A stretch of 64,000 bases of DNA from Photorhabdus khanii NC19 (GCF_000517265.1 NZ_AYSJ01000002.1:528307-592306), one strand, 5' to 3'; positions 49,719 to 58,327 are shown, numbered from the stretch's first letter. Program-made: numbers and translations. Notes: generated by a model not told the origin, from the letters alone.

Positions 49719-50174
49719 TTATCTTTTTGAGCGTTTATAAATATCTGGTCGCGAAAGTTGCCAGAGAAAGTTTTCTTTATTCACTGGGGAATAGCCCAAT
49801 TTTTCATATAACCAAGGTGCCATAGAAGTGACCAACATAATATCACGAAGTTGTGCTATTTGAGGATGTTCCAGACAACACTCCATTAGCCAGCGCCCTA
49901 ATCCTAATCCCCGATAGTCCTCTAAAATAAAAACATCAATGAGATAGCCAAAAGTGATGAAATCAGTTATGACGCGTGCAAAGCCTATCTGCTGAGTATT
50001 TTTATATAAACCGAAGTTCAGGCTATTTTCTATCGACAGCCTGATTGTCTCTTTATCAATTCCCTCCGCCCAAATGGATTTTGTTAGAAACTGCTGTATG
50101 GTTGTAATATTTAGCCTTTTTTTATCTGTACTAATGATATATTCATCTTTTTCCCAACAATGCAATTTTTCCAT
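49719..50174 (-). CDS. GNAT N-acetyltransferase
   Basis: 151 residues. Motif A reads DVFILEDYRGLGLGRWLM (about 81-98), with YEKLGYSPV as motif B near residue 125. It resembles the YbbY/ArgA-like small GNATs that act on free small molecules. The substrate is unknown and no partner gene is adjacent. Confidence 0.88.
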   Translation of the reverse strand: MEKLHCWEKDEYIISTDKKRLNITTIQQFLTKSIWAEGIDKETIRLSIENSLNFGLYKNTQQIGFARVITDFITFGYLIDVFILEDYRGLGLGRWLMECCLEHPQIAQLRDIMLVTSMAPWLYEKLGYSPVNKENFLWQLSRPDIYKRSKR

Positions 50175-50432
50175 CTTAGCTTCCTCTTGGGTTAAATAAT
50201 ATTAATTAGTTATTACTTCTCTGTGCTTAAATTATTTATTGAAACTCTTGTAATGAGAAAATAAAAAGTTGATGAATGTAATTATAGCAAAAATAATTGG
50301 GAAGATTATCCAGATAAAAATATATTCACCATCGTTAGTGTCAGAGTGAGTTGTAACGTAGTGTATACAAAGTTTCTATTTTAACGAAACATATAGAGTT
50401 GTATGTTGTTTTTGTAAATTTAGACTAATGAT

Positions 50433-50467
50433 AGTTCCTGCTGTGCAGAGCAGGAACTTATTTTTTC
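50433..50467 (+). terminator. Strong intrinsic terminator
   Basis: AGTTCCTGCT / AGCAGGAACT, a 10-bp stem with 6-base loop, followed by TATTTTTTC on the plus strand. No plus-strand gene precedes it; see findings. It may also act on the minus-strand gene starting at 50898. Confidence 0.75.
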
Positions 50468-50490
50468 AGATTTGTTTGAAAGATAAGTCG

Positions 50491-50898
50491 TTAGATAGGT
50501 TTAATTTTATCTTCTGATATATACCATCGAAGAGAATTTTTAATGGGAGACGGAGTTACCATAACTAATCCTTTGTCAGCCAGTTTCAATAGCAGATAAC
50601 GAGCCTTGTAGATAGTGAAATTGCATTGCTCTGCGACATCACGTGTGCTGGGCCATGATTCTGGTGGTGGCGCCACTTGCATTTCCCGAACGGTGCATAA
50701 TTTGGATATGACATTAAGTACTTGATCCGTCTGGGAAGGTTGAGTCGAATCTTTCCGGTTTTCCATATTAACTCCAGGCTTTATTGAATCCAGTTGAATA
50801 CCTTGAGTTACTTGGGGCAATCCAACGGTTAATTTCAACATATGCGAATAATCTAAATGTCCGTTCATAAAGAATTGCTGGGCATTCCTGTTTTCCAA
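50491..50898 (-). CDS. PapI/FaeA-like winged-helix regulator
   Basis: 135 residues. The C-terminal half has a winged-helix resembling fimbrial regulator PapI: STRDVAEQCNFTIYKARYLLLKLADKGLV... compare the PapI pattern 'YQARYYLLLLEKAGMV'. The N-terminal 55 residues are unlike PapI and low in structure; an internal ATG could be the true start. Such proteins switch fimbrial operons together with Lrp and Dam. A broken fimbrial gene is divergent from it at 51500, which supports the call. Confidence 0.7.
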   Translation of the reverse strand: MENRNAQQFFMNGHLDYSHMLKLTVGLPQVTQGIQLDSIKPGVNMENRKDSTQPSQTDQVLNVISKLCTVREMQVAPPPESWPSTRDVAEQCNFTIYKARYLLLKLADKGLVMVTPSPIKNSLRWYISEDKIKPI

Positions 50899-51499
50899 GG
50901 TTGGTTTTTGTACTAAGTAGATTGATTATATCGAAAAATTAAAATTTTAGATCTTTTAATTTGATAAATAAATACAATAAAGAATTTTATTCTTATGTAG
51001 ATGTAATTTGCGACACTATAGATCGCAAATTATAGTATTGAAATGTTATCTAAGTATTTTGTTGTGAAGTTATTTGAATTTGTATTTTTTGTTTTTATTC
51101 GTTGAATTATTCTGTAATACTTTGGGCGTCAATAAGGATATTGCTTACGTATAAATGTTTATGGATGAACCGTGTTTTCATTAACTTATTTCTAATTATG
51201 ATAAATCCAGTGGAGAGCTATCAATGACGTCATTTTTATTTCTCTGCGCTCAATGGATTTTTTATATGTCGTGAATTGTCTGTGGTTTTTTTAACAGCCA
51301 TATCTATGTCAATGTATTTTGGCATCTCAACTATTTTAGTTAATGGATTCCATTCATAAAAAGCAAAAGATACTAATAATCACAATATCATTCATTTGGG
51401 AATTTAATCTGAAATTAAGATTGATTTTTATTATGTGATTTTATTAAGTGTTATAGAGTCTTTTGTGTTTTATTTTTGTCAAAATATTAAGGATTAGAG
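50899..51499. other. AT-rich spacer between PapI-like gene and fimbrial remnant
   Basis: About 600 bases, very AT-rich. No gene was seen. In intact fimbrial loci such a spacer holds divergent promoters with Lrp and GATC sites; only the layout suggests this here. Confidence 0.45.
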
Positions 51500-51855
51500 A
51501 TGAAACTAAATAAAATTATGATGGTAACCATATTAATATTTCTCATTACCATTGTCAGCGGCTCTATGATTGATGTACCGTATTTCATCAATTCGAACAC
51601 GTTCGATCAAACTGTGAATCTAGGGACGAATTCCAACTTATCGTTGAAAGGTGAAGGTAGCCAACTCCCTAAAAATACCAAAATTCGTTTGGAAAATTGC
51701 AGTTTGGAACCGGTGGTTCAGCGGTTATTGTCTCGGGTAACTTTAAAAGTGTTGCTGGCTCTACCCCGGATCATCAATAGGCCAGATAAACCGCCAAAGC
51801 CATGTCGGCGGGAGAAACTTCGTATGTTCAGATTAATGGTAAGTTTTATTCTTGA
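51500..51855 (+). pseudogene. Fimbrial major-subunit-like remnant
   Basis: An ATG with AAGGATTAGAG upstream opens a signal-peptide-like start (MKLNKIMMVTILIFLITIVSG) and runs to KIRLENCSL, matching the conserved 'I.L.nC.l' strand of fimbrillins. Then the frame drifts: a second frame reads GSAVIVSGNFKSVAGSTPDHQ, and a third reads AKAMSAGETSYVQINGKFYS before TGA at 51853-51855, which looks like a fimbrillin C-terminal strand. A large internal part is missing and several frameshifts are present. Not functional. Confidence 0.55.
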
Positions 51856-52481
51856 GTCGTTATCTTTTGATCAGGGACTCTGATTATAAGATAGAGAAAA
51901 TCGGTCATTTTTAAGAGTAGCCTGGCGTTTAAATTATCCTTCCTATAGATATTCCATATTCCATTTTTAGTGATTGTCATATCAGTCTTATAACATGTAC
52001 AGATTAATGTAAAGCCAATAGAAATATTATATTTCCTTTTTAAAATAGATTGTTAGTTTTTCATGAAATAATTTATTATTGAATGAATAATAAATTAAGG
52101 ATGATGCGTGCAATGTATAAATAGCTTTATGAGTCTATTATATTAGGCAGAAAAACATTAGTGGATATTAATTGAGAAGGATTTTCATTGTTAGATTATT
52201 TGTAAATAAAATTAAACATTAATAACGTGACTTTATTGTTGAATAATGTTATTAAATACGAAGTTAAAATTTATATTTTAATATTAATTTTTTCTTACTG
52301 ATTGTTATCTAGGGTCCTGATGGGATAGGCAGCAAGAAGGAATAATGGCGTTAACCGTTTAATAGCGTTACAAATATCGGCTTACCTTTAGCATTGATTG
52401 CTATTCGTTCTGTTAGAATAGTGATTTGGTTTGTATTTTCTAACGAAAAAAGTATGAAAAACAATAAGAACGTGAAAGAAC
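51856..52481. other. AT-rich spacer without recognisable gene
   Basis: About 620 bases, AT-rich, no plausible start with ribosome site and no hairpin with T tract was noted. Confidence 0.45.
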
Positions 52482-53147
52482 ATGGCAAAACATCGTTTTT
52501 CGGACAATATTTTTCTAAGCTGTATATGGGTCATGTGGAGCATTGCTCTGGGGTTCTATCTGGCGGGTAATCTGTTTAGCTGTACAGTGACAGCGATTCT
52601 ATCTTTTCTGGCTTTAATATTTTGCTTTATTAACATGAGATCGAGATCAAAAACTATGTTTGGAAAAAAAACAGAAACAGTGGTTGTAGAACCAGTGTCT
52701 CAGGCTGGTGATGATAAAAAGAATGCCGGCGCAGAGGCCCGCCGTTGCACTATTGTTGCTAAAAGCTCAGTCTTTAAGGGCGATATTGATGTAGAAGGTG
52801 ATATACAGATCTGGGGTAAAGTGATTGGGAATATCCGGGTGAAAGAGGGAGCAATCCGCATTATGCATGCCGGGCGGGTTGAAGGTGAGCTTAATGCTCC
52901 AGAAATCATAATTGACGGTAATGTTGAAGGGACTTGTTGTGCAGCAACATTGGATATTCTTGAACATGGTGAACTGCGTGGTATCAGTCGCTGTGGCAGT
53001 ATGTCTATCAAGCGTGGTGGTTTATTCTTTGGGCAATCAGAACAGATTGAAAATAATGTAAAATTAACATCTGAACGTGTTGTACCAATAAAAGATACCA
53101 ATAATGATAAATCTAAAGATAAGGCTACGGTAAAAACAAGTGCCTGA
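52482..53147 (+). CDS. Membrane-anchored bactofilin (CcmA/DUF583)
   Basis: 221 residues. Two adjacent N-terminal hydrophobic segments (about 9-29 and 31-50) are followed by a short basic linker and a bactofilin beta-helix (about 85-190): FKGDIDVEGDIQIWGKVIGNI, GRVEGELNAPEIIIDGNVEG. The C-terminal 30 residues are charged and disordered. Bactofilins polymerise without nucleotide and shape cell envelope or localise proteins. No partner peptidase gene is nearby. Confidence 0.9.
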   Translation: MAKHRFSDNIFLSCIWVMWSIALGFYLAGNLFSCTVTAILSFLALIFCFINMRSRSKTMFGKKTETVVVEPVSQAGDDKKNAGAEARRCTIVAKSSVFKGDIDVEGDIQIWGKVIGNIRVKEGAIRIMHAGRVEGELNAPEIIIDGNVEGTCCAATLDILEHGELRGISRCGSMSIKRGGLFFGQSEQIENNVKLTSERVVPIKDTNNDKSKDKATVKTSA

Positions 53148-53154
53148 TAAACCA

Positions 53155-53196
53155 GGCCCGTGTGATGTGTGATTCCGATGATTTCCGGCACGGGCC
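53155..53196 (+). terminator. Hairpin after bactofilin gene
   Basis: GGCCCGTG (53155-53162) pairs with CACGGGCC (53189-53196) around a 26-base loop, then ACTTCCCTGTTGATTTTT. A moderate terminator. Confidence 0.6.
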
Positions 53197-53363
53197 ACTT
53201 CCCTGTTGATTTTTAAATTACGTTGTTTTATTCCTCTTTAGCTTTATTCACTATAGCAATTTATCTGTTTAATTGTTTTAATTCTCCTGATTGAAGTATG
53301 TGTTTTTCGCACATATAGGCATTTTTTTTAGCTATTGATATAGCTGATATTAAGGAGAATATG

Positions 53364-53897
53364 ATGGTAACACTGGAAACAGAGAGACTAATAATGCGCG
53401 CCTGGAAAGAGGAAGATAGGGCACCGTTTTTTCATTTGAATAGTAACGCAGAAGTTATGGAATACTTTCCTGCCACGTTGACGGTTGAACAAAGTAATAC
53501 AATGGTGGATAGAATTATCCAGAGATTTGAACAGCAGAATGGTTGGGGATTATGGGCCGTAGAGCTGAAAGAGACGGGGGATTTTATTGGTTTTGTCGGT
53601 TTGAATATCCCTGTAGCAGAATTGCCATTTTCACCTTGTACTGAAATTGGATGGCGTCTTGATAAGCCATTTTGGGGTAAAGGTTATGCCAGTGAAGCGG
53701 CATGTAAGGCACTGGATTTTGCTTTCACTGAATTAAAACTTGAGGAGGTAGTTGCATTTACGACAGTTTCCAATTTCCGATCTCAAAAAGTTATGGAGAG
53801 GCTTGGAATGGTGAAAGATGAGAATACTTTCTTGCACCCTTTATTACCGGATGGGCACCCGCTTCATGAGCATGTGCTTTACAGAATTCGCCAGTAA
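53364..53897 (+). CDS. RimJ/RimL-type GNAT N-acetyltransferase
   Basis: 177 residues from ATG 53364, since AAGGAG (53352-53357) lies 6 bases upstream (the ATG at 53361 is too close). LETERLIMRAW begins the domain; motif A GWRLDKPFWGKGYASEA (about 92-108) and FTTVSNFRSQKVMERLGM follow. Acetylates an N-terminal or small-molecule amine; the target is unknown. Confidence 0.92.
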   Translation: MVTLETERLIMRAWKEEDRAPFFHLNSNAEVMEYFPATLTVEQSNTMVDRIIQRFEQQNGWGLWAVELKETGDFIGFVGLNIPVAELPFSPCTEIGWRLDKPFWGKGYASEAACKALDFAFTELKLEEVVAFTTVSNFRSQKVMERLGMVKDENTFLHPLLPDGHPLHEHVLYRIRQ

Positions 53898-53979
53898 TAA
53901 CTCTATATTCTCTTTTCTGGTTTTAGCGACCTTGGTGTTTTATACTACTGTTGCATATATAAGTATTTTGGGAATTCAA

Positions 53980-54459
53980 ATGAAATATGAATTAGCTGTT
54001 ATGGCGGCTCTGACTAAATTAGAACATCCCAACACGCGTTCGATTGTGGAAGCGACTGGGATATCTGAGCGTAAAGTGCAACAGGTTTTGCAAATACTGC
54101 AACAAGACTTAGAGGTAAAAATTAATTGTATAAGAAACGGCAAAGCCAGCTATTTCGAAGTTATTTCTTGGGGAATATTTGAAAGTGGTCAGGCGATTAA
54201 CTGTAAACTGACCGATTTAGATCTGGTTAAGTTTAAATATTCCCGTCAGCAAGAGAAAGATATCAGAAACCAAAAAAATAAAAAAACAATAATGACAACT
54301 TATAATGAAAAGAAACATTATTTTGACCGTGTAAAACTAAAGAACTATAGAGACAGTATGCGCCTTGAAGGAATAACTGTTGTTATGAACAGCTTGCCTG
54401 AAACCCAAAAAGGGCAAGAAAATCTGAGAGATCAATTAATCAGAAAATATAGTGTATAG
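53980..54459 (+). CDS. Fic antitoxin: helix-turn-helix fused to YhfG-like inhibitory domain
   Basis: 159 residues from ATG 53980 (GGGA 6 bases upstream). N-terminal 75 residues are a winged helix (HPNTRSIVEATGISERKVQQVLQIL). C-terminal 55 residues resemble YhfG: KHYFDRVKLKNYRDSMRLEG. The class I Fic inhibitory motif (S/T)xxxE(G/N) is met by SMRLEG (residues 126-131, bases 54355-54372), whose glutamate enters the Fic active site in known class I pairs. E. coli YhfG is only about 55 residues, so the HTH is an added part. The stop shares a base with a GTG of the next gene. Confidence 0.85.
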   Translation: MKYELAVMAALTKLEHPNTRSIVEATGISERKVQQVLQILQQDLEVKINCIRNGKASYFEVISWGIFESGQAINCKLTDLDLVKFKYSRQQEKDIRNQKNKKTIMTTYNEKKHYFDRVKLKNYRDSMRLEGITVVMNSLPETQKGQENLRDQLIRKYSV

Positions 54460-54470
54460 TGGGGGGGATT

Positions 54471-55055
54471 ATGGTGGATAAATATGGAGCGGGGCAAGAT
54501 CCTTACACATATCCAGATACAGACACTCTTATTAACAAACTGGGTATTCGTGATTCAGTTGTTCTTGAACAGGCAGAAAGAGAACTTACTGAGCTTGCTA
54601 TATTGAATATTTCATTCCAGGAACCACCTTACGATTTAGCCTTTTGGTGCTACCTCCATAAACAGATATTTTCTGATTTGTATGATTGGTCTGGTCAGTT
54701 GAGAACAATTGATATATCAAAAGGTAATACTCGCTTCTGTCATGCTAAACGTATTGAAACAGAAGGCAGTAAGATATTTAATATGTTAGACTGTGAAAAT
54801 TTTCTCATAGGATTAAATCATCATAAACTCATTAAAAAGCTTGCTGAGTATTATGCGGAATTAAATGCGATTCATCCTTTCAGAGAGGGTAATGGAAGAA
54901 CACAGCGCTTGTTATTTGAATATATTGTTATAAACTGTGGATATAATATCTCCTTTGCGTCTGTGGATGCTAAACAATGGATTGAGGCGAATATTTCTGC
55001 CTATCAATGTAATTATCAGCCATTAATGAAAATTTTCGGAAATTGTGTTTCTTAA
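54471..55055 (+). CDS. fic: Fic-domain AMP-transferase toxin
   Basis: 194 residues from ATG 54471, giving MVDKYGAGQDPY, alignable with E. coli Fic MSDKFGEG. The catalytic motif HPFREGNGR is complete at residues 135-143, unlike E. coli Fic in which it is degenerate in my memory. Such enzymes transfer AMP from ATP to a hydroxyl group of target proteins and are held in check by the partner above. Overlapping translation start and gene order (antitoxin first) form a class I Fic module. Confidence 0.92.
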   Translation: MVDKYGAGQDPYTYPDTDTLINKLGIRDSVVLEQAERELTELAILNISFQEPPYDLAFWCYLHKQIFSDLYDWSGQLRTIDISKGNTRFCHAKRIETEGSKIFNMLDCENFLIGLNHHKLIKKLAEYYAELNAIHPFREGNGRTQRLLFEYIVINCGYNISFASVDAKQWIEANISAYQCNYQPLMKIFGNCVS

Positions 55056-55498
55056 ATTATATAGGATGGAGATGATATAATGGTTAATAATTCTCCGGCA
55101 TTCTGTCATTTAAGATTTTTAGCTACTTCAACTATTATTTATAGGCAGGAAAGTAGTTTTAATTGTGAACTTATTATTAAACATCATATAATAGATATTG
55201 TAAATGGATTTTTTCATCTGAGATAACTCGTTGTGGGTTATTTATTTTTTCTGTTATTAATATAATTTAGCCCGACAAGTTTGGCGATTAATTTTCTCAC
55301 TTAAGTTGAATTAATTTTATTTAGAGTGAGAGGCTAATTAAACTAACTAAATCCATCTGTATTTTCTCTGGCATTTTTTGATAATATTTTCTGTTATTTC
55401 TGGTCAGATTGACATATATTTTTCTGTGTTACAGTAAAGTGACAAGAAAAAAATTATCCTTATCACTTTGTTTATTAAATATCTTATTGTTAACTGAA
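55056..55498. other. AT-rich spacer after fic
   Basis: About 440 bases, no recognised gene. A short ATG-led frame right after fic (55080) has AGGATGGAGATGA upstream and runs only to about 55220; no similarity seen, not called. Confidence 0.4.
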
Positions 55499-55666
55499 TT
55501 AAAGACAAATTGTTGCTAGAAAAGGACTAAGGAGAATTACCGGTGCACATATTTTAGCACATTTACCTAGAGAATGTTCGGTTTGAAAACATATATTTGC
55601 AGACGCAAAGTTAGGTGTAAAAGAAGTAATACTCAATACTAAAAGACAGGCTGATAACTTTTTCAT
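55499..55666 (-). CDS. Small secreted cysteine-containing peptide (55 residues)
   Basis: A 55-codon frame on the minus strand. ATG is at 55666-55664 and TAA at 55501-55499. AAGG lies 8 bases upstream of the ATG. Residues 1-23 form a typical signal peptide (MKKLSACLLVLSITSF then ...FASA), leaving about 32 residues beginning NICFQTEHSLGKCAKIC with four cysteines at 26, 36, 40 and 54 and a hydrophobic tail. It could be a bacteriocin- or toxin-like exported peptide or a decayed gene. No family recognised. Confidence 0.55.
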   Translation of the reverse strand: MKKLSACLLVLSITSFTPNFASANICFQTEHSLGKCAKICAPVILLSPFLATICL

Positions 55667-55975
55667 GGTTTGTACCTTATCAGGTGTTGATTGGAGCTAT
55701 ATAGTTTATCTGAGTTACTAATTATCGTTCAATAATTAACATTGAGTTAATTTTACGCTATTATTTTTGCTGTCTTGTTGAAAATCTGTTGAAGTTATCA
55801 AGCTTTCAATTTATTTTTTAATTAAATAAAATATATATTGTTTAGCCAGAGATATCTCTATTAACTCAAATTATTGGTCTATACAATCTACAGATCCAAA
55901 TTATTTGAGTGAGTAAAAGGATAATTCACATTAAGAAATCAATCTGACATCTTTATTCATTTATAGGTATGGTTG

Positions 55976-56010
55976 TTAAGAATTAAGAATTAAGAATTAA
56001 GAATTAAGAA
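55976..56010. repeat. Heptanucleotide tandem repeat (TTAAGAA x5)
   Basis: Five perfect copies of TTAAGAA in a row, followed by TAAG. It lies 183 bases upstream of the secreted-protein gene at 56193, within its probable promoter region. Confidence 0.9.
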
Positions 56011-56192
56011 TAAGTACAGATTGGCTACTATAACATTGTATTTAATAACATCATGTTTTATATGGTTTTGATTGTATAATGATATATTGATCTTCACTTA
56101 TAACCACTAAAATAATAATAAAAATTTGTCATTTACATCATTACATTCATAAAAAAGATATTACTCTAATGAACTCAAGATAGGAGATAAAA

Positions 56193-56576
56193 ATGAAAAA
56201 AAGCTTACCCTATATTGCCTTAATGGCTGGATTGATCGCCACGTCAGTTATAGCAGAGAAACTTCCTGAGAAAGGTGGGGTTGCTGCATTACAGTCTAAC
56301 TCATGTGCGCAAGGTTACATTGCCCAAATCTATGTAACAGGTGCAACAGGAAGTTGGGGTATTCAAGTGACTCCAGAAACTTATCCAAGTAAGACGACAC
56401 ATTTTGTATCTGATGATTTAGTCACTGTAGATAAAGACGCAAGAAAAGCTTTGTTTTCTCTTGCATTAACTGCATTTGAAACACAAAAACGGATTAATAT
56501 TATTAACCTCAATGATGTAATTAAAGACTGCACTCTACCGAATTCAGAATTCAATCATATTGTTGTATTTAGGTAA
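56193..56576 (+). CDS. Hypothetical secreted small protein
   Basis: 127 residues with signal peptide ending about residue 21 (SVIA). The mature part has two cysteines (about 38 and 115) that may form one disulfide, and a pattern 'aqIyVTGatGsWgI ... ARKALFSLALTAFETQKRI' common in small secreted OB-fold-like proteins. AGGAG lies 9 bases before the start. No family can be named; resemblance to B subunits of AB5-type toxins is only a size and pattern impression. Confidence 0.65.
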   Translation: MKKSLPYIALMAGLIATSVIAEKLPEKGGVAALQSNSCAQGYIAQIYVTGATGSWGIQVTPETYPSKTTHFVSDDLVTVDKDARKALFSLALTAFETQKRINIINLNDVIKDCTLPNSEFNHIVVFR

Positions 56577-56932
56577 AATCGAATGATTCTTTTAAGGTGA
56601 TTGGTTACTAAAAACAATCGAATAAGTCGTGAATAAGCCGGAATCAATTCCGGCTTAATTTTGACAGTTAGATATTAAAATTTATCAGTGATGTAAAAAG
56701 AATAAGATAAACGTAAAGAAAATAAATAGAACCTTTATTCAACAAAAGTCTTCGGTATTTTTTAGGTGATTTTTCATGTGTGGAATTGTTTGTATATGAA
56801 AACATTACTGATTGGAATTACCGAGAAAATGAATGTAATCGTTTTATTAAGATGAAAAGTGCGATTGTCATCAAAGTTGGCTAATAATATAAGTGTTATT
56901 GATCATTCTCCAATCAATTAAGGAGAATATCT
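56577..56932. other. AT-rich spacer
   Basis: About 355 bases. It includes an imperfect hairpin just after the previous stop (AATAAGCCGGAATC ... GATTCCGGCTTAATT, near 56630-56660), a likely terminator with TTTTG following. Confidence 0.5.
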
Positions 56933-57175
56933 ATGTGTAATTGCTCTGGGTGTGATGAACCTCTGGGAAGAGCTAGGTGGAGAGATGGCCGTAAATCATG
57001 TCCTAGTTGTTCATTAAGTAGAGGATATCATGTTTTTTATGAGGATGATGCTTTCGGGATGAGAAATATGGGGGATGGTCGGAGGATACTCCAATCATAT
57101 TGTCATTATTGTCGAGGAAGAGGACGTATTTATCATCCTGCATTTACCTGTAACGCTGATACCGATACTGACTAG
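56933..57175 (+). CDS. Small zinc-ribbon/DnaJ-type zinc-finger protein
   Basis: 80 residues. AAGGAGAAT lies upstream of ATG 56933. Cysteine pairs are CNCSGC at the start, CPSCSLSRG (about 23) and CHYCRGRGR (about 57), the latter two resembling half-motifs of the DnaJ CxxCxGxG finger. It probably binds one zinc. Function unknown; no neighbour suggests one. Confidence 0.65.
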   Translation: MCNCSGCDEPLGRARWRDGRKSCPSCSLSRGYHVFYEDDAFGMRNMGDGRRILQSYCHYCRGRGRIYHPAFTCNADTDTD

Positions 57176-57963
57176 TGTATCCTATAATTAGGCTATACAA
57201 AAAACGGTGTAGCTTTTTTACGCTGCTGGGTTAGTCTGGCCGGTATCCCATTTGTGGAAGATTGGCACCTGTAGGTTTAACGGTGACTGTCGGAGATTAC
57301 AAATGCGTTTAGATAGACATAAAAAAAGCTTTCAGCATTGATTCTGAAAGCTTCTTCTATATCGCGTTCCGGTCGAGGTTACCAACCCGATTAATAGCAC
57401 AAAGACGGATTGCTCTGCTTTTTTGTTTTTAGCCATCTATGATTTTAATCCATTTAATCATCTCAAAATAAACTTATAATCAACAGCTGTTAGTTTGGGA
57501 TAGCATTCTGGCCTGTGTATCTCTTACGTAAGTTTTCTTAAGTTCTGATAGAGGGGGAAGCAAAGCGAGTTCAGGTAATAGCTTTAATTCTTCAGGCTTA
57601 AAGTAGTATAAATTATTTAAAAATGAGATACAAAGGAAAACGAAGCTTGGACGTTATGTCAAAATGGCGGAAGATTTAGCGTGGAATATCATACAGAGGA
57701 AATAGCAGGAGATGGAGAGGTAGTTCTCCGATATTATATATAAATAGCTGTGTATGTTTTTGGTATTCAGCATTATTTATTATAACTAATAATTTAATAA
57801 TAGTTAATCACTATTGTTTATAAAAATAATTCATTGTGTTTTGTTTGAGAACGACTATAGATAAAGTGAATTATAAATACATACTTAAATTTATTGTATT
57901 AAATAATTTATTCGGCAGGTCCCTTTTGGAAATAATATTAATCATTAACTTTGAGGAGAACTC
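57176..57963. other. Spacer with minus-strand terminator, no confident gene
   Basis: Holds the strong minus-strand terminator described separately. On the minus strand a 34-residue frame (57436 to 57332) beginning MAKNKKAEQSVFVLL runs into that hairpin; it lacks a good ribosome site and is not called. The rest is AT-rich with nothing recognised. Confidence 0.4.
57321..57353 (-). terminator. Intrinsic terminator reading on the minus strand
   Basis: AAGCTTTCAG / CTGAAAGCTT, a 10-bp stem with 8-base loop, is preceded on the plus strand by seven A, i.e. followed by seven T on the minus strand. A minus-strand transcript should end here although no gene is recognised upstream. Confidence 0.75.
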
Positions 57964-58250
57964 ATGATTAATATCACTCAAAATACCGCATTAAAATCTG
58001 TAAACGGTTGGTGGAAATGTGGTGATACCGAAATAATTTATCAATGGGGATATAATCCGAAAGGAGGCCTTGGACAAATACAATAACATATCCGATCCCG
58101 TTTCCTACCGCATTCTTATCTATGTAAGTTAGTGTCTATACCAATGGTACTTCTGCGGATAACTATTCAACAGTTTATGAATTTAATTCTACCAGTGCTG
58201 TAATTGGGCGTGACGTTTTAGGTTCATATTGGTTTGCAATAGGATATTAG
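57964..58250 (+). pseudogene. Phage tail-fibre C-terminal tip, frameshifted
   Basis: Begins with a good ribosome site (GAGGAG) and ATG 57964. The first frame gives NGWWKCGDTEIIYQWGY, the typical opening of Photorhabdus/P2-like tail-fibre tips, and stops after 40 residues. One frame over, TITYPIPFPTAFLSM follows, then an in-frame TAA, then VSVYTNGTSADNYSTVYEF and the classical ending GSYWFAIGY. One frameshift near 58070 and one nonsense codon break it. It is an orphan fragment; no other phage genes are near. Confidence 0.8.
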
Positions 58251-58327
58251 TTAATATATTTTTACAGTAAAAAATTAATACATTCTACCTTTAGATCTGA
58301 AATGAAATTATATTGAAAGCTAGTTAG

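Noticed and set aside
55976..56010. Heptamer repeats considered as CRISPR array
   Set aside because: Units are 7 bp in direct contact, with no spacers and no cas genes.
57332..57436. 34-residue minus-strand frame beginning MAKNKKAEQS
   Set aside because: No good ribosome site and its end is inside a terminator stem; kept only as a finding.
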